From assembly GCA_020852255.1 (NCBI GenBank), contig JADZBD010000015.1:144638-208637 (forward strand): a stretch of 64,000 bases of DNA. The letters are read 5' to 3'. The translations under genes and the position numbers were made by a program. The notes below the pieces were generated by a model. That model searched no databases. It was not told the origin of the DNA and was given only the letters and a program-made list of their open reading frames with translations. How positions within the stretch are numbered: position 1 is the stretch's first letter; every line of letters begins with the position of its first letter. Shown here in pieces: positions 53,246 through 62,376 of this stretch. This stretch comes from Bacteroidia bacterium (lineage in GTDB: Bacteria; Bacteroidota; Bacteroidia; JADZBD01).

Positions 53246-54256
53246 TTACTTCTGTTCCTTACTATCGTCCTTCTTCTCCTCAGGGTTATCTTTCGGCGTT
53301 TCGTCCTTAGGAGCATCGCCTCCGCCCTCCTCCTTCTTTCTTTTCGTAAGATTTATTCCCAGCATGATCTCATGATTTCCGCCCGCATTGTAAGTGCTCA
53401 GATCACTGATCACAAAGTCATAAGAATAACCAACCATGTAGAATTCCTTGAAGCGGTATCCTGCCATTACGGCCACAGCATCTCCGGCCCGGAAGGTTCC
53501 TCCAATATTAAATTTTCCTTTGATCTTCAGGTTTGCGTTGAAGTCCACCTGCACGGGAGCGCCGGTTACCCGCTTAATCATAAACGACGGTTCAAGAAAC
53601 ATATCTTCCGCGAGCTTGATCTTATAGCCGAGGGAAGCATAGATATGCGGTACTTCCTTCACAACATAGAAGCTGTCATTCGCGGCGATCTTGAACGGAA
53701 TCAGATCAGGAACACCGATACCGATCCAAAAGCTTTTACCGGTGTAGGCGATTCCGAAATTGGCATTGGGATTATACGTACGGAAATCGCCGGCATTGTT
53801 GTACACCACAGGATCGGTATTCCCCTGGGCATCAAAGATGAGTGAGTCAGTAGCCAGGTGAAAGCGGTAAAATACGCCGGAAACACCGAATGACAAGCGG
53901 TCGGTTTCTCCGATTTTAACGGTGTAAGAATAGGAGGCATTGATTCCGGTACGCGTGACTGCACCGAAACGGTCGTTGAACAGATAACCGCCTATTCCCA
54001 TCTTACCGTCCAGCAGAGCGGTATGATAACTCAGCGTGCGTGTTTTAGGATTCCCGTCGAGGTTCATTCCTGTCCACTGATCCCTGACAAACAGACGAAG
54101 CGGAGCAAACTCCGTCTCCGAACCTGCGAGTGCAGGGTTGATCACGAAGTTGTTGTTCATGTACTGGGTAAACATCTGCAACTGCTGTGCATTCAGAACG
54201 CACGGGAAACAGGTTGCAGCGAACGCGATGGTGATGATGATCTTTTTCATGGTCAT
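53246..54256 (-). CDS. PorP/SprF family type IX secretion system membrane protein
   Basis: 336 residues; ATG 54256 or, two codons on, 54250 (MKKIIITIAFAATCFPCVLNAQ signal peptide). The family opening QQLQMFTQYMNNNFVINPALAG is present, followed by VRDQWTGMNLDGNPKTRTLSYHT and alternating barrel strands (GIGGYLFNDRFGAVTRTGINASYSY, MAGYRFKEFYMVGYSYDFVISDL, HEIMLGI). SprF-type members help specific T9SS adhesins reach the surface and are usually encoded right after them, as here (19 bases after the adhesin gene). The C-terminal ~30 residues are a Lys/Asp/Glu/Pro-rich tail (GGGDAPKDETPKDNPEEKK) beyond the barrel, which is uncommon. Confidence 0.9.
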   Translation of the reverse strand: MTMKKIIITIAFAATCFPCVLNAQQLQMFTQYMNNNFVINPALAGSETEFAPLRLFVRDQWTGMNLDGNPKTRTLSYHTALLDGKMGIGGYLFNDRFGAVTRTGINASYSYTVKIGETDRLSFGVSGVFYRFHLATDSLIFDAQGNTDPVVYNNAGDFRTYNPNANFGIAYTGKSFWIGIGVPDLIPFKIAANDSFYVVKEVPHIYASLGYKIKLAEDMFLEPSFMIKRVTGAPVQVDFNANLKIKGKFNIGGTFRAGDAVAVMAGYRFKEFYMVGYSYDFVISDLSTYNAGGNHEIMLGINLTKRKKEEGGGDAPKDETPKDNPEEKKDDSKEQK

Positions 54257-54274
54257 GCTTTTTTCGGGTGCAAC

Positions 54275-57205
54275 TTATTTCAGGATTGTGAGTATGCCTT
54301 TGATGGGTTCATCATTGGGTGAGAGTTTCAAAACGTAATAGTAACTGCCTCCGGGCAATGCCTTGCCTTTGGCATCCTTCCCGTCCCAGTTATTCTTGTA
54401 GTCATCTTCCCTGAAGACAAGATGACCCCAGCGGTTAAAGATTTCCAGACTCACATTGGAATAATAATCCAGATTTTCGATGTACCATGTATCGTGCTGG
54501 CCGTCGCCGTTCGGAGAGAACGCGTTGGTCAGGTACACACAGTACTCGGTGGTCCAGTCCACAATGGTAAACGATGCCGAATCCGTACATCCGTTAAAAT
54601 CGGTTACCAGCACAGAATACGTTCCGGGGGCAAGCATTTCAATCTCATTATTCGTTCCGCCGTTATTCCACAGGTAGGTGTAAGGCGAAGTTCCGCCGCT
54701 TACCGAGGTTACATGTGCTCCACCGTCGTTCCGCTTACACTGCGAAACCGTAGTATCCGTAACAAGAGACAGCGCAGGGGGAGAGACAAGGGTTACTGCA
54801 ATAGACTGGGTACATCCCGAGGAATCCGTCACCACCACCGTGTAGGTGCCGGGAGCAAGTCCGGTTGCCTGTGCCGTTGACTGAGCCGGAACGGTGTTCC
54901 AGCTATAGGTGAAAGGTGTCGTGCCTGATGTAACCGTTACTGTTGCTGTTCCGGTATTACCGCTGCTGCAGAGCGGATCCGCGTATTGCATATTCAAAGC
55001 CATCGTATTCAGTGAAGTGATGGTTACCGACTGCGTCTGGCTGCATCCGTTAGCATCCGTTACAATCACGGTATAGGTGCCGGGAGTCAGCGCGGAGGCG
55101 GTTTGTGTGGTCTGACCGAATGGATCATTCCATAAATAAGTGAAGGGTGCTGTTCCTCCGTTGGTGGTGGCGGTAGCCTGTCCACTGTTCGGATTACCGC
55201 AGGTTGCAGGCATGCCGGCCGTATTTACCATAAAAAGCGGGTTCACGTTCACATTCACTATGGCTGTAGAAGTACATCCGTTCACAGAAGTGCCGGTTAC
55301 GGTATAGGATGTAGCAGTGGTTGGCATCGCTGTAACAATAGCTCCCGTAGTTGAACTCAATGTTCCTCCCGGTGCCCAGGTATAGGAACTGGCACCGGAC
55401 GCCGTCAGATTCGTAAAACTTCCCTGACAAATTGCGATGGTGTTGGGTGTTACAGTAACCGTTGGTGTCAGATTTACAGTAACGGTTACGGTAGAGGTAC
55501 TGGGAGGACATCCGGACGCTGTTCCGGTAACGGTATAGGTAACCGTGGTTGTGGGAATACACATGACCGTGTCATTGGTAGTGCTGCTCAGGAAGGTGGC
55601 CGGCGACCAGGAATAATTGAGCGATCCTGAAGCAATAAGCGTCAGTGAGTCTCCTGTACAAACGCTTGGATTATTGGGTGTGATGCTGACGTTGGGAGGA
55701 GGATTTACCACAATGAGTGTTCCCGCAGTATCGGAACATCCGTTTGCTGCGATGGCAATCACATAATACTGCGTGGTAACCGTGGGGGCGGCCGTAACTG
55801 TGGCACCTGTTGTTGCACTCAAACCCGTGGAAGGAAACCAGTTATAGCTTACTCCTCCACCACCCGTAAGATTGAGGTTGTTTCCCTGGCAAATCAACCC
55901 TGCCGGAGGATTTACTGTGGCGGTGGGAGCAGGAATCACATTCATTGTAAACGTGATGGTATCCGTACATCCGTTCGTATTACCGATTACGGTATAAGTA
56001 GTGGAAGCCGTAGGAAGACAGCTAACGATTGAGCCCGTTGTTGCGCTGAGTCCGGAAGCAGGAGACCAGGTATAGCCGTTGGCGCCGGAAGCAGTTATCT
56101 GCATGGGTGAATTTGAACAGGTTGTGGTATTAGCCATGCTCACTGTAATCGTAGGAAAAGGCGTAACGGTGATAATCGTGGTACCCGTATTTGTACATCC
56201 GTTCACATCCGTTCCCGTAACAGTGTAGGTGATGGTGGTGGTGGGATTTGCCATCACAGAAGATCCGGTGGTGGCACTGAGTCCGGTAGCAGGTGCCCAG
56301 GTATAGGTAAGTCCTCCGGTAGCCTGCAGGGTAAAAGAATTACCGGAACAGAGAAAAAGACTCGGCGGATTGATGGCGATGGAGGGAGGTGTAAGATAGT
56401 TGATCGTTACCGTATCCATGGAAGGCGGGCAGGTTCCGTTGCTGGTGGTCCAGATAAACTGATTGGCACCCGTACCCAGTGAAGTGACTCCGGAGGTAGG
56501 AGAAGTGGGAGTAGTAACTACTCCGTTCCCGCTCAGAAGCGTCCACATACCAGAACCCACAAAAACCGTATTTCCCGCAAGGGTGGTAAAGTTATTCGGA
56601 GGACAAATATTCTGATCCGGTCCTGCATTAGCCGGAGTGGGCGGCAAGTCAACCAGAATACGGACGGTATCGTCCAGCGGTGAGCAGGGCGCATTGGCAA
56701 TGGTCCATATCAGGATGTTGATGCCGGGAGTAAGTCCTGTTACAATTGAAGAGGGATTATTTACCTGGCTTACCACTCCGCCTCCAAAAATCACGCTCCA
56801 GGTACCTATTCCAAAAGTGGGTGTGTTCCCCTGGAGTGTGGCGGTATCATTACATATTTGCTGATCGGGGCCTGCCAGTGGTGTGCTGGGAGGATTCTGT
56901 ACAGTGATATAGTTGGTTTGAGTCAGTGTATTACTTCCGTTCACGTTGGAAACGGTAAGCGTTACATTGTATACCCCCGGTGAAGTATAGGTGATCGTAG
57001 GATTCTGATTTGTAGAGGTAGCAGGAGTTCCTCCCGGAAAGCTCCACGACCAGGCAGTTGGTCCGCCTGTAGAAGCGTCAAAGAAACTCACGTTTGAGCC
57101 CTGACAGACGACCGTTGGAACGGCGTTAAAATTTGCGGTCGGAACCTGGGCAACAGCGGTCAGTCCTCCGGCTAATAATAAGAGCGCACTGAAACGTTTG
57201 ATCAT
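54275..57205 (-). CDS. SprB-like multi-domain surface adhesin, gliding-type (T9SS type B) C-terminus
   Basis: About 976 residues from ATG 57205; the TTG at 57229 is less likely. Signal peptide (MIKRFSALLLLAGGLTAVAQ), one PKD domain (~25-90; WSWSFPGGTPATSTNQNP), two P-x-AGPDQ-x-IC units (~100-270), five tandem ~75-residue Ig-like repeats with W-[SA]-P-x-x-x-L-S-[AS]-T-T (~275-655), three SprB-type repeats (GGTAPFTYLW, SGTTPFTYSW, GGTSPYTYLW with GTY-x-V-x-VTD-x-x-GC), and the gliding-associated C-terminal domain (LTNAFSPNGDGQHDTWYIE, EIFNRWGHLVF, NWDGKDAKGK). With the adjacent PorP/SprF it forms a probable adhesin/secretion-helper operon. Confidence 0.88.
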   Translation of the reverse strand: MIKRFSALLLLAGGLTAVAQVPTANFNAVPTVVCQGSNVSFFDASTGGPTAWSWSFPGGTPATSTNQNPTITYTSPGVYNVTLTVSNVNGSNTLTQTNYITVQNPPSTPLAGPDQQICNDTATLQGNTPTFGIGTWSVIFGGGVVSQVNNPSSIVTGLTPGINILIWTIANAPCSPLDDTVRILVDLPPTPANAGPDQNICPPNNFTTLAGNTVFVGSGMWTLLSGNGVVTTPTSPTSGVTSLGTGANQFIWTTSNGTCPPSMDTVTINYLTPPSIAINPPSLFLCSGNSFTLQATGGLTYTWAPATGLSATTGSSVMANPTTTITYTVTGTDVNGCTNTGTTIITVTPFPTITVSMANTTTCSNSPMQITASGANGYTWSPASGLSATTGSIVSCLPTASTTYTVIGNTNGCTDTITFTMNVIPAPTATVNPPAGLICQGNNLNLTGGGGVSYNWFPSTGLSATTGATVTAAPTVTTQYYVIAIAANGCSDTAGTLIVVNPPPNVSITPNNPSVCTGDSLTLIASGSLNYSWSPATFLSSTTNDTVMCIPTTTVTYTVTGTASGCPPSTSTVTVTVNLTPTVTVTPNTIAICQGSFTNLTASGASSYTWAPGGTLSSTTGAIVTAMPTTATSYTVTGTSVNGCTSTAIVNVNVNPLFMVNTAGMPATCGNPNSGQATATTNGGTAPFTYLWNDPFGQTTQTASALTPGTYTVIVTDANGCSQTQSVTITSLNTMALNMQYADPLCSSGNTGTATVTVTSGTTPFTYSWNTVPAQSTAQATGLAPGTYTVVVTDSSGCTQSIAVTLVSPPALSLVTDTTVSQCKRNDGGAHVTSVSGGTSPYTYLWNNGGTNNEIEMLAPGTYSVLVTDFNGCTDSASFTIVDWTTEYCVYLTNAFSPNGDGQHDTWYIENLDYYSNVSLEIFNRWGHLVFREDDYKNNWDGKDAKGKALPGGSYYYVLKLSPNDEPIKGILTILK
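55250..56400 (-). repeat. Five tandem Ig-like repeat units (~230 bp each) in the adhesin gene
   Basis: Coding repeats in which C-x-G-[NDS]-[SL], then W-[SA]-P-[AS]-[TS]-x-L-S-[AS]-T-T and a closing Y-x-V-x-[GA] recur about every 75 codons. DNA similarity is strongest around the LSATTG codons. Confidence 0.75.
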
Positions 57206-57263
57206 AGGGGTAGGATTTAAAGGTTCCAAGATAGTAAAAAACAGGGATATGAAAGGCGTCTTT

Positions 57264-59714
57264 CTAGTCTACAAAAATCCCGAATCTGAAGCCTGTAACA
57301 GGCTTGCGGTCAGGCTCGAATCCCATCACAAAATCAGCACGGACCACCCCCAGTTTTTCCAGCCCGAAGAATGCTTCAAGGTAGTTTGGCAACTGCTTTG
57401 TGGAGAGGAAGTGCACACCGGCAATATCCGAGAGTTTGAGTCGCCGCATCAGGGGCAGTTTATTAACAATAAACCCTCCGAAGCGGTGCTCCGCATGAAC
57501 TTCCAGGAATTCGCTCAAGGTACTGTAAGAATAATAATCAAGAAGATTGTAACGGGTGAGCGCGAAGGTGGAATAGAGTGTTTGATTCCCTGCAAAATGC
57601 TGCCGGTCGGTGAAATAGATTGTTCTTCCCGACAAAAAGGTGCCCGCGGTAATCATATACGTTAGAGATCCAAGTAGTTTCAGTTTAATTTCATCATGTA
57701 TAGAAATCTTCAACAGATCAAAATCGGGTTCTGATCCTCCGATGCCCGCCACCGCTTTGCGGTACGCGATCACGAATGCCGGCCACTTTGACCCGGTGAC
57801 GATTTTTCTCCCCGGACGTGTTATATATTTCTGTCCGAAACGGAGGCGGACATTCACATCCGCGTAGAAGGCACGGTGGGAGGGAAAAACTGCTGTTAAC
57901 TCTGAAGAAGGGTTGAGGGGATTATTCCCTGCATACTCCCGCTCCTCATAATTGATCCAATGGTAGAAGGAAGTATTGTACAAGGGTTGTTTCCAGGCAT
58001 ACTCCCCTCCCACCCTGAAGTATAAACCATTGATAATTTCCATATCATGTTCAATGAGAATGAATGATTTGGAGAAAAACCTGGCATAATTCCGCTCATC
58101 CAGCAGGCTGTACAGTGAATTAAGCAGGGGGCCCACTGGATTTGTTTCATTCAGCTGAGGCGTATGCTGCCCGCCCGCAATTTTCCACCTTGAAAAATGC
58201 TTCGGGTTGTAGGAATACTGCAGGCTGAAAGTGGCGTTGATCCGTTCGTCAGAAAATCCGTAAGAAACATGCGCCCGTGCAGCGACCCTCTTGTTATTTT
58301 CCATCCGCTGACTGAACCCTAGATGAATTCCCGCAACAGGACCCTGTACCGTATTAAATGCGATATTTGCGATCAGCGGCGAGACCTCCCATTCCCTCTT
58401 TTTGTACCTTCTGTTAATGGTCATTCCTGTCAGAAAGATTTTACCGGCCGTAGGTTTATTGGTCACCCGATCCACAGAATCAAGATAAGGTTCCGAGGTT
58501 CGGATTTTTTCGGTGCTGTCTTTTTTCCGGTAGTCTGTTTTCTCCTCGGTTGTCAACGGCACGGGCCGCACGCTGTTCCAATAGGATGAATCCTTTTTAT
58601 TGGCATCCTCTTCCACTTTCCATTCCTCGCCGGTGAAGAAATTCTGCGGCAATACCGGATCTATCACATAATTGGAATGCACTCCCATGAATACTCCGTT
58701 TCCCTGAATGCCGAAGAAACTGAACGAGAATTCGAACCGGTTGGAGAGAACCATCCAAACATCAGGTTTCACTGGGAAATAAACCTGCTTTACCCGCAGC
58801 GTATCCACGAAAGAGATCTGTGCGTTTTTTGTAAGATACAGGTCCGTACTATGTATCTTCCAGCTGTTCTCAATGATATAAATGAAGCCGCGAAAACAGG
58901 GATCGTTGTCTCGTTTGGGGATCACTTCGATCTTGTTTACCATTTCGCCGTTCTCCATAAAACTTCCGTGCAGGCGGTAACGGTAAAAGAAGAAAGCGTT
59001 AGCGTTGATGGGAGAAACAAAACCGCGCTTGCTCAGATCCTCCACTTCGATCAGGTTCTCATAAAAATTAAACATCATATCGGAGGCCCGGTTATAACTG
59101 AAAGCGCGGTTATTGCCGCTGATCCTGGAGGAGATCATTTCTTCCCGGATCTTGTCCTTCTGTTTAAACCAGTATTTTGAAACAGATTCAGAGAGATAAA
59201 CGATCCCGGACACCGTATCAATATTTCCCCTGGGATCCACCTGCATACCCATAATTTTTTTTGGGAATTTTGTTACTCTCTGCAGTCCTTTGATATATAC
59301 ATCGCAGGTAAACGATTCAACCTGCTCCAGATGGTATTTTCTTTTTGTTATTGCACCACGTATTACGGCATACGCCGGATCTTCTTCGCCGGCATTGATC
59401 TTAACTTCCGCAAGATTATAAACTTCCGCCTCCATCATCACCGGCACTTCCTGCTTTTCGCCGGAAACAACTACCGGCAATGTCAGTGTTTTATAACCGA
59501 CCATCCGGAATACAATATCATAGTTCCCCGGTTCCAACTCCAGGCTGAATTTCCCGTTCTCATTGGCCGTTGTACTGCGGTGTGTTCCTGCCACATGAAT
59601 ATTTACAAACGCCAGGGGCTCCCCGCGCAGATCGGTAACAGTTCCGCTCACCCTGGTGGCCAAAGCAGGGGCTGAAACCAGAAATGCAGCAAATAACAAA
59701 CAACGGGTTAACAT
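57264..59714 (-). CDS. DUF5686 outer-membrane protein with carboxypeptidase-like regulatory domain
   Basis: 816 residues. Signal peptide ending near PALA. Residues ~22-110 are a carboxypeptidase-D regulatory-like (TonB-receptor-type) domain: VSGTVTDLRGEPLAFVNIHVAGTHRSTTANENGKFSLELEPGNYDIVFRMVGYKT. Then comes the DUF5686 body (YAVIRGAITKRKYHLEQVESFTCDVYIKG near 115-145) with a long run of barrel-like strands to the C-terminus (GFRFGIFVD). DUF5686 proteins are outer-membrane proteins widespread in Bacteroidota; import is sometimes proposed but unproven. Monocistronic, with a box TAACTTTC (59735-59728) one base off consensus. Confidence 0.85.
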   Translation of the reverse strand: MLTRCLLFAAFLVSAPALATRVSGTVTDLRGEPLAFVNIHVAGTHRSTTANENGKFSLELEPGNYDIVFRMVGYKTLTLPVVVSGEKQEVPVMMEAEVYNLAEVKINAGEEDPAYAVIRGAITKRKYHLEQVESFTCDVYIKGLQRVTKFPKKIMGMQVDPRGNIDTVSGIVYLSESVSKYWFKQKDKIREEMISSRISGNNRAFSYNRASDMMFNFYENLIEVEDLSKRGFVSPINANAFFFYRYRLHGSFMENGEMVNKIEVIPKRDNDPCFRGFIYIIENSWKIHSTDLYLTKNAQISFVDTLRVKQVYFPVKPDVWMVLSNRFEFSFSFFGIQGNGVFMGVHSNYVIDPVLPQNFFTGEEWKVEEDANKKDSSYWNSVRPVPLTTEEKTDYRKKDSTEKIRTSEPYLDSVDRVTNKPTAGKIFLTGMTINRRYKKREWEVSPLIANIAFNTVQGPVAGIHLGFSQRMENNKRVAARAHVSYGFSDERINATFSLQYSYNPKHFSRWKIAGGQHTPQLNETNPVGPLLNSLYSLLDERNYARFFSKSFILIEHDMEIINGLYFRVGGEYAWKQPLYNTSFYHWINYEEREYAGNNPLNPSSELTAVFPSHRAFYADVNVRLRFGQKYITRPGRKIVTGSKWPAFVIAYRKAVAGIGGSEPDFDLLKISIHDEIKLKLLGSLTYMITAGTFLSGRTIYFTDRQHFAGNQTLYSTFALTRYNLLDYYSYSTLSEFLEVHAEHRFGGFIVNKLPLMRRLKLSDIAGVHFLSTKQLPNYLEAFFGLEKLGVVRADFVMGFEPDRKPVTGFRFGIFVD

Positions 59715-59779
59715 GACCTGAATGGCAGAAAGTTACATAAATTAACATCAGCTTTCATGAATTGTGATAAGCGGAATCG

Positions 59780-59787
59780 TATCTTTG
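59780..59787 (+). promoter_or_regulatory. -7 promoter box of the lamin-tail protein gene
   Basis: TATCTTTG, exact TAnnTTTG, eight bases before ATG 59796. It lies inside the longer frame starting at 59757 and so decides for ATG 59796. Confidence 0.55.
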
Positions 59788-59795
59788 AATCCCCA

Positions 59796-62372
59796 ATGAA
59801 AACGCACTGCTTCCTCTGCCTGTTTCTATTCTATCCGCTTCTTTTTTCCGCACAGGTAAATGACGCCTTTTCCGACGGGAATTTCAACGCCAACCCGGCC
59901 TGGACAGGAAACGACACTGATTTTACGGTGAACGCCTCCTTCCAGCTTCAGCTGAATTCCTCCGGCAGCGACACCAGTTACCTCTGCACTCCCACTACCT
60001 ATCCGCTCAACAGCTGCGAATGGAATTTCTGGATACGGCTGAATTTCTCTCCCAGTGCATCCAACAATGCCCGTGTCTATCTTGTATCGGATCAGCAAAA
60101 CCTTCAGGGACCGCTGAACGGATATTTTCTGCAGTTCGGAGAAGCGCTTTCGAACGACCAGGTAGAACTTTTCCGTCAGACAGGAACCACCATCCAGTCT
60201 GTGTGCCGGGGTACCACACTGATCGCCTCCGCCTTTGCCATTCGCGTAAAAGTACAGAGGGATAATTCCGGATTGTGGACTTTATCCATTGATCCTTCCG
60301 GCGGTATCAATTATGTGCAGGAAGCACAGGGTACGGATGCTACCCATATCAGCACTTCCTTCTTTGGCTGGAACTGCTTCTATACCAGCAGTAACTCCGC
60401 CAATTTCTATCTGGACGACGTGTACACAGGAGCACCCATCGTGGATCTTGCTCCTCCGGCGGTAGATTCCGTAGCTGTTAATGTTACAGGTCAGGTGGAG
60501 ATTTATTTTTCAGAAAACGTGGATCTCACCTCTTCACAGAATACGGGCAACTATCTGATCAGTAACAGTGTTGGTAATCCGCTCACTGCAGTGCGCGACG
60601 GATCCAATTTCTCCCTGGTAACTCTTCAGACAAATCCGCTTCCCGTGAATACGCTTCTGACACTTACCACAACAGGTGTATCCGATCTTTCCGCCAACCC
60701 TATCACCGTTGCCGAAGTAGATACCTTTTATTTTTCCTTCCCGGACTACAACGACATCGTAATCAATGAGATCATGGCAGATCCTGATCCTCCGGTAGCA
60801 CTCCCCAATTATGAATACGTGGAATTGTATAACCGCACTTCTCTGCCGTTTTATTGCAGGAATTACAGCATCACGGTGGGAACCAATATGCAGCTGCTAC
60901 CTGACTTTGAAATCCTCCCTGACAGTTTTGTTGTACTTACATCTACAACCGCTGCTTCCCAGTTTCCGGGTATTCATGTCATTGGAGTACCCTCTTTTCC
61001 CTCCATTACCAATACCGGTAATACCATAACGGTAAAAAAATCTTCCGGCGTTCCCTTGTGTACCGTTTCGTACGACGATTCCTGGTACCGCGATCCCAAC
61101 AAAGAAGACGGAGGATATTCTCTGGAACAGATTGATGACCAGATGCCCTGCACCGGAGCCATTAACTGGAAAGCATCGGAAAGCGCTTCAGGCGGCACCC
61201 CGGGGAGAAGGAACGCCGTAAACGGAATAACACCTGACAATTCCTTTCCCTTAATGCTCCGCGCCACGGTGACCAATCCAACACAATTGCTCGTTTATTT
61301 CTCCGAACCGGTAGATTCCATCGGAACATTTTCCACCTCTCCGCCGCTCCCGGTGATTTCACCGGTTTTTTATTCGGATGACCACACGGTAATCAGCGTA
61401 ACTCTTGGAAGCTCTGTGCAGCCCTTTACGGCATACCTTCTCCGTTTAAACGGCTATCATTCCGATTGTGCCGGTAATCTGATCCCTTCAGAACAAACCG
61501 TGAAGTTCGGTATTGCCGAGCCTGCACTGCCCGGCGATTTGATTCTGAATGAGCTACTCCCTGATCCGTACGAGGGGGGTGCGGAATTCGTGGAAATTTA
61601 CAACCTCAGCAATAAAATTCTTGACCTTTCCTCTCTGCAACTGTCCGGGCAGGACACCCTGACAAATGTACTGGAGGATGTTCATCGCCTGAGTACCGAA
61701 AGCTTCATTATTTTCCCTTCTGAATTTATCCTGCTCTCCACCGGAAAATCGCAAGTGTGCTCATTTTACAACTGTCCGCCGGAAGGAATCTTTGCAGATC
61801 TCTCTGACATGCCCTCGCTGAGCAACGATGGGGATGTAGTAGTGTTGAGCGATACGCTGGGCACTATCCTTGACAAGGTCATCTACACGTCCGACTGGCA
61901 GTTCAGTCTCCTTCAAACCACAAAAGGTGTTTCACTGGAACGGATCCGTTACGATCGTCCGACACAGGATGCCGGAAACTGGCACAGCGCCTCTTCCGCC
62001 GTAAACGGCACCCCCGGCAGAGTAAACTCACAGTTCATGAATGAAGGTAGCAGCGGCAACATGACGGTGAACCCTGAAATCTTTTCTCCGGATAACGACG
62101 GACATGAGGACATCCTGGAAATCAATTACCAACTTGACAAAGCCGGCTTCACAGGATCGCTGATCATTTATGATCAAAAAGGCCGTTTGGTACGCCGGCT
62201 GGTAAGGAACCAGATACTGGGAACCACCGGGGCGTTCACCTGGGACGGCACGAACGATGGAGGAAAAAAAGCGCTTACCGGTATTCACATTATTTATTTT
62301 GAATTATTCCATGCTGACGGAGAGGTACGGACGTATAAAAAAGTTTGCGTGGTAGGCAGTAAACAAAACTAA
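59796..62372 (+). CDS. Lamin-tail-domain secreted protein with FlgD-like / gliding-type C-terminus
   Basis: 858 residues from ATG 59796 (MKTHCFLCLFLFYPLLFSAQ signal peptide). Residues ~20-230 form a lectin/jelly-roll-like beta domain. An SbsA-type Ig-like domain follows (DSVAVNVTGQVEIYFSENVDL). Two lamin-tail domains are visible: DIVINEIMADPDPP ... YEYVELYNRT near 325-350 and DLILNELLPDPYEGGAEFVEIYNLSNK near 580-610, with a second Ig-like part between them. The last ~85 residues (EIFSPDNDGHEDILEINYQL ... LIIYDQKGRLVRRL ... FTWDGTNDGGKKA) are FlgD-like and act as a T9SS signal in related proteins. Presumably a surface protein; lamin-tail domains often accompany nucleases or phosphatases, but no such domain is present. 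Confidence 0.84.
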   Translation: MKTHCFLCLFLFYPLLFSAQVNDAFSDGNFNANPAWTGNDTDFTVNASFQLQLNSSGSDTSYLCTPTTYPLNSCEWNFWIRLNFSPSASNNARVYLVSDQQNLQGPLNGYFLQFGEALSNDQVELFRQTGTTIQSVCRGTTLIASAFAIRVKVQRDNSGLWTLSIDPSGGINYVQEAQGTDATHISTSFFGWNCFYTSSNSANFYLDDVYTGAPIVDLAPPAVDSVAVNVTGQVEIYFSENVDLTSSQNTGNYLISNSVGNPLTAVRDGSNFSLVTLQTNPLPVNTLLTLTTTGVSDLSANPITVAEVDTFYFSFPDYNDIVINEIMADPDPPVALPNYEYVELYNRTSLPFYCRNYSITVGTNMQLLPDFEILPDSFVVLTSTTAASQFPGIHVIGVPSFPSITNTGNTITVKKSSGVPLCTVSYDDSWYRDPNKEDGGYSLEQIDDQMPCTGAINWKASESASGGTPGRRNAVNGITPDNSFPLMLRATVTNPTQLLVYFSEPVDSIGTFSTSPPLPVISPVFYSDDHTVISVTLGSSVQPFTAYLLRLNGYHSDCAGNLIPSEQTVKFGIAEPALPGDLILNELLPDPYEGGAEFVEIYNLSNKILDLSSLQLSGQDTLTNVLEDVHRLSTESFIIFPSEFILLSTGKSQVCSFYNCPPEGIFADLSDMPSLSNDGDVVVLSDTLGTILDKVIYTSDWQFSLLQTTKGVSLERIRYDRPTQDAGNWHSASSAVNGTPGRVNSQFMNEGSSGNMTVNPEIFSPDNDGHEDILEINYQLDKAGFTGSLIIYDQKGRLVRRLVRNQILGTTGAFTWDGTNDGGKKALTGIHIIYFELFHADGEVRTYKKVCVVGSKQN

Positions 62373-62376
62373 ACTT

